The notes under the pieces are model-generated. The model had not been told where the DNA came from. It saw only the letters and a program-made list of their open reading frames with translations, and ran no database searches. Below, one piece after another: positions 60,061 through 64,000 of a stretch of DNA of 64,000 nucleotides (position 1 is the first letter of the stretch; each line of letters begins with the position of its first letter). The stretch comes from Sipunculus nudus (Eukaryota; Annelida; Sipuncula; Golfingiida; Sipunculidae): positions 22,750,008 to 22,814,007 of the forward strand of contig CM049313.1 of the NCBI GenBank assembly GCA_026874595.1, written 5' to 3'. Position numbers and translations under genes: made by a program.

Positions 60061-61830
60061 CTGAAATGTTTAGCTGCGGCGGATCCAGATATTCGAAATT
60101 TGCTAATAATAGTTAATATTAATGTGCGTTTAAATTATTTAGTAAATTGTAAAAACAAGACGAACAGAGGTCACGCGCTTGCCGGAGTTCTGGCAAACAG
60201 TAATATCAAGGTCAAGGAAAAACTGACCCAGAATGGAAGACAGAAAACTAGATATGTCATAAAGAAGACAAAGAGGAAGAAACATGAGCCATAGTCTGTG
60301 AAGATTTGACCAGTATTGACAAAGTTATGAGGAAAATAAGGTTGGAACTTGTTTTTATGACAACTGACACACATGCAGACATACTCACAAAGTGGCTAAA
60401 AGTTGAGACCGAATGACTAGACCAAGCTATGGAGGAAATAAAGAAGAAGAAAAGGAGTCAAATTTTGTATGACAAGTATTGACAAGGTTATGATGAAAAT
60501 AGAATTTCGACTTTTTTTATGACCTTGACCCTTTACCTTATAAAATATACACATACAGCATCCAGAAATATTTCCAATATACTATTTGGATAAGTAACAA
60601 AGTGATTCTTGCTGAATTGTGGCTTGTAGAATGCTATGTCGTGGGCAGAACCAAGATGCAGGCGTAATTGAGGACACATTTTAGACCAGTTGACTTAACT
60701 AACTTATGAAAAAGATCCAGAGGAAGAAATTAGGCTATAGTTTATGTAATTGTTTATATGGCGAACAAATGATATGTTGTAATGGTCGATTGCAGCGTCA
60801 TATCACGAAAAAGAAAAGTCAACTTTAAGATATTTGTGAATGACATGCGATGTACTAGTTAAAAAGGATTCTTGCAAAACTGAATGCTATATGTACGATG
60901 CTAGAACCAGCAAGCAGGCAAAAATGAGACTCACAAACAGGCAGACATACTGACAAAATGACACAAAGTTGAAACCATAGGACTTAACCAGATTATGGAA
61001 ATGACTGAGAGGAAGAAAATAAGCTATAGTTATGTAATTCAGGTTTATAGTTTTGGAGATAAGGCCAAAAATAATATGTTGTAGAGTTCCGAATGCAGCG
61101 CTCCTAGCGGCGATTTACCTTAAAAGAAAGATCGTTTAAGAGATATTAGTGCAAGACGTTAGATGTGTCAGATTCTAAAGGATTCCTGGAAAAAAAAAGT
61201 GGCTTGTAGCACATTATATGTAACAAGAACCAGCAAGAAGGCGAAATCGAGGACAACTAACAGACAGACAGACACACTGACAAAGCAACACAAAGCTGAG
61301 ACAAGATGTTATGAAGAAGACGCAGAGGCAAAAATGAGCATAAGTTTGTGAAGCAAGGACCTATATTGACAAAGTTATGATGAAAATAAAATTTCAAAGT
61401 TTCTTGCTTACCTTGACCTTGGACTGTGTTGGCCAAAAACAATAGGCCTCCAGGACTTTTCACTTTAATTCAACCCTGTAGGTTTCAGTTCGTTTGCCAC
61501 AGAATTGTGGCCAGGAGAATATTGACAAACACACACACAAAGAATCTAACAAACAGACATACGAAACTGACCAACATGTTTGCCGTAATCGAAGATTTCC
61601 GGAGAGCAATAAAGAGACTAGACGACCATAGGGCGAGCGCTTGCCGGAAGTTGAAATAAAAAGACAGACAACAGAAAGTCAAGGTTTGATCATTCAGTCA
61701 TGTTATTGGGATTGGAGAGATGAATAAAATGAGCTACAGTTTTTGTGGATACGGCCATGTTTGACCAAATTATGAAGAAAAAAGCCTTTATGACCTTAAC
61801 CTTTGACCGATCTTAATAAAAACAAGTAGG
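60061..61830. repeat. Degenerate dispersed repeats; no gene seen
   Basis: Recurrent phrases every few hundred bases: TATTGACAAAGTTATGATGA / AAATAAAATTTC, GACCTTGACC, GCGCTTGCCGGA, GACAGACAGACA, AACCAGCAAG-AGGC. They look like several decayed copies of one repeat family arranged in tandem. ORFs here are short and without domains. Confidence 0.4.
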
Positions 61831-62479
61831 TTTAATGTAATAAAAGATTTGTATCAACAGTATCAGGTTGAAGGGGACATGGGGCTCGTGTCAGAAATAG
61901 AAATATATGAATATTTCCACACTCATGGAGTTTTATCCTAAATGAGGTCAACATGATTATGGCCATGTTTCCACATGAATAAGGCCATCGTTTTCTAGTT
62001 ACAGACGCAGCAATGACAATTATAATATATCCCATGGACTACGTGGATAAGTTTTTATTTTTCAAATATCGACACAACCATCGCTAAATATCTTCTTCTT
62101 TTTTCCTGAATTGCCCTGAATGTGCTGTGAGGTCGAACAAGCGTGCGTATACAAGCCGCAGTTTAAGAGGATCGTTGGGGGTGGGGTGGGGGCTTATTAG
62201 TGTATTAAAATATTTGGAAAAATTCGACGTTGAGAGCGCTTTTTACGTCAAATAAGGTATATATAAGTCAGTAATATTCTTATCTCGTGTTTGAAATTAA
62301 TTATGCATAATATGCATAAACCTTCCTCTCATTATATATTCAATATGATAAAGAATGATTTATAATAAAATAAAAAAACAGTTTATACAGATATATATAT
62401 ATATAATTAATTATTATCGCTCCCATATGGTAGGGCAGTATTACCTTGATGTATTGCATTCATGTTATGTGAACAATGC

Positions 62480-62483
<4 letters not shown>

Positions 62484-62531
<48 letters not shown>
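62484..62531. repeat. (TA)n microsatellite
   Basis: About 47 bp of TA alternation, followed at 62567-62642 by a short sequence ending CGATACCCAGCCCTAA, a motif also seen at ends of MITE-like low-complexity elements. Confidence 0.85.
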
Positions 62532-62536
<5 letters not shown>

Positions 62537-62649
62537 CTTTTTTTTACTATAATTCTAACACAATGAAAATGTGTTTTCGCAATACGCTACCACATATTGT
62601 TTTATATTGCAATACGAAATTTGTTGGCGATACCCAGCCCTAATATATA

Positions 62650-63268
62650 CATACATGTACAGATATCTACTTCTAGATATATATATATATATATACTTCT
62701 ATATATATACGGGTTCGGTGTGTGCTTGTTCTCGCTGAAATCACATTTAGGAAAAAGTATGCTATGACTTTTGGAATGCCTGTAAGAAGCAGGATTTCAA
62801 CCAAAAATAATGATTACTCCAGCCAATCACAGAAATCTCATATGGTAATAAATAATATTTTAAGAATCGAAATTTAAAACAGTTACAAAATATGAATGTT
62901 GTTCTATAATAAGTTTTTATTTTTTTTTTGTGATGTGTAACGTATTTTAGAGTCAAAATATATATATTTATATATCGACATCTGGTTACGGTAACTGATA
63001 CATGTATTAATGCCCCGTGCATCGACAATGAAAATCCACATTTTGTCGTATCAGACTTTATGCGCAAAAAAAAAAACATTATTCATATCGATAGATATTC
63101 AGCTTATACCAGTATTCATATGGAAAACAAGCGTGAATGCTGAAACATCAAACACTAACATAGCAGTCAGTTAATTACACTCCTCACGCAGAAATGATGT
63201 CACTGTGAAAGGAAAGAATGACAACTGATGGCATCTACGCATGCTCATAAAAACGATGTATTGTCAAA

Positions 63269-63331
<63 letters not shown>

Positions 63332-63990
63332 CAAAAGGAAGGAAGTATATGATCAAATGAGACCCATGTTATCTGACTATTGTATATATATATATGTAGC
63401 GAATGTTAAGTCCGGAGAACAGCCGGCTTGTCTCCCCTGCGTAATATTTCTTCTCTTTTCCTTCACTATGGCATTGTTAGCATTGTCGTCACTGGTGACA
63501 CTGTCACCGGAAACCGTTTTTATCTGTCTCTCTGGTTGACTCCCCTGAATAGAAATAATTTTTTCAGATTTATATAAAAACATTTTCAGATTTATCATTT
63601 TTATATAAAGTTCTATATCATTAAAGTTTAGATGTATATTTAATAGAGGCCAGAATAAAGGCGATATCAATACAATTATTATGTGTATAGATCCCCACCA
63701 TCTCGGGATTTGCCGAAGATGTCCGTACTGAACGGCTATGTGGCATGAAACCTTCCCTGACCGGTTTTTGAGAAACCTAAAGCAACAATAGGACAGGTCG
63801 CATGGCATGGGTACTTGGGCGTGACGTGCCCCTACTGACGATCCCGTTAGGGACATCACGTCAGTCAAGCCTCATGTCATGCTTTCGACAACACGTCGAT
63901 TCTGATCTTGTCCACTTTGTTGCAGGTAGGTAAAATTATTTTCAAGATGTTGTAGATAGATGCCAAAGTATAAATTGAATGTCAATATAA
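62650..63990. other. Intergenic DNA to window end; no gene seen
   Basis: Contains (TA)n at 63271-63328. The longest ORF (163 codons, minus strand, 63377-63868) has no recognisable domain and no splice or family support. Confidence 0.4.
63271..63328. repeat. (TA)n microsatellite
   Basis: About 58 bp of TA alternation. Confidence 0.9.
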
Positions 63991-64000
63991 TATTCCCTAA

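Noticed and set aside
63377-63868. A 163-residue minus-strand ORF near the window end
   Set aside because: No domain, no cluster motif, and no evidence of exons 1-2 for the minus-strand paralogue within it.

Overview
The window looks like nuclear DNA of a marine invertebrate, most likely a mollusc and possibly a bivalve. It is AT-rich and has long (TA)n, (CT)n/(GA)n and poly-C tracts, small exons in large introns, GT-AG splice sites, and many short dispersed repeats (tRNA-derived SINE-like units, MITEs, Penelope-like fragments, a solo LTR). The phylum is inferred from repeat style; no taxonomic marker gene is present.

The only convincing host genes form one tandem cluster of paralogues encoding secreted, cysteine-rich peptides. 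A typical member has three coding exons: (1) 58 nt, a 19-residue signal peptide, ending in phase 1; (2) usually 58 nt, with a conserved DQEYYERSLKEE-type motif, ending in phase 2; (3) a long exon with an acidic, often tandemly repeated propeptide, an R-x-x-R furin-type site, and a basic C-terminal peptide. That peptide usually has 12 cysteines, which read as two successive C-C-CC-C-C (inhibitor-cystine-knot-like) modules joined by a two-residue linker.

Layout: gene A, exons at 3409, 3775 and 17964 (187 aa, 14 kb second intron); an orphan, damaged signal-peptide exon at 10461; gene B, 29487-34245 (597 aa, thirteen 33-residue acidic repeats); gene C, 37436-40924 (466 aa, a different acidic repeat of about 53 residues); gene D, 46886-48711 (182 aa, one knot only); gene E, 53001-56015 (136 aa, short propeptide, two knots); and a minus-strand terminal exon at 58926-58731 that stops after eight cysteines. 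Genes A-D share promoter pieces (inverted CCAAT box, TATA box; a CACCC/E-box block in A, C and D) and a (CT)n tract in intron 1. This points to segmental tandem duplication followed by divergence in knot number and propeptide length. Function is unproven; a cationic antimicrobial (defence) or venom-type role is the natural hypothesis.

Most of the rest is repeats: a roughly 50-bp minisatellite of about 37 copies at 27.2-29.1 kb; a solo LTR at 4341-5080; tRNA-like SINE units; a Penelope-like GIY-YIG fragment at 16.9-17.3 kb; three sequences that fold by eye into hammerhead-ribozyme cores; a broken non-LTR retrotransposon gag at 20.8 kb and an RT tail at 59.2 kb; and several MITEs. No rRNA, genuine tRNA gene or CRISPR array was seen.
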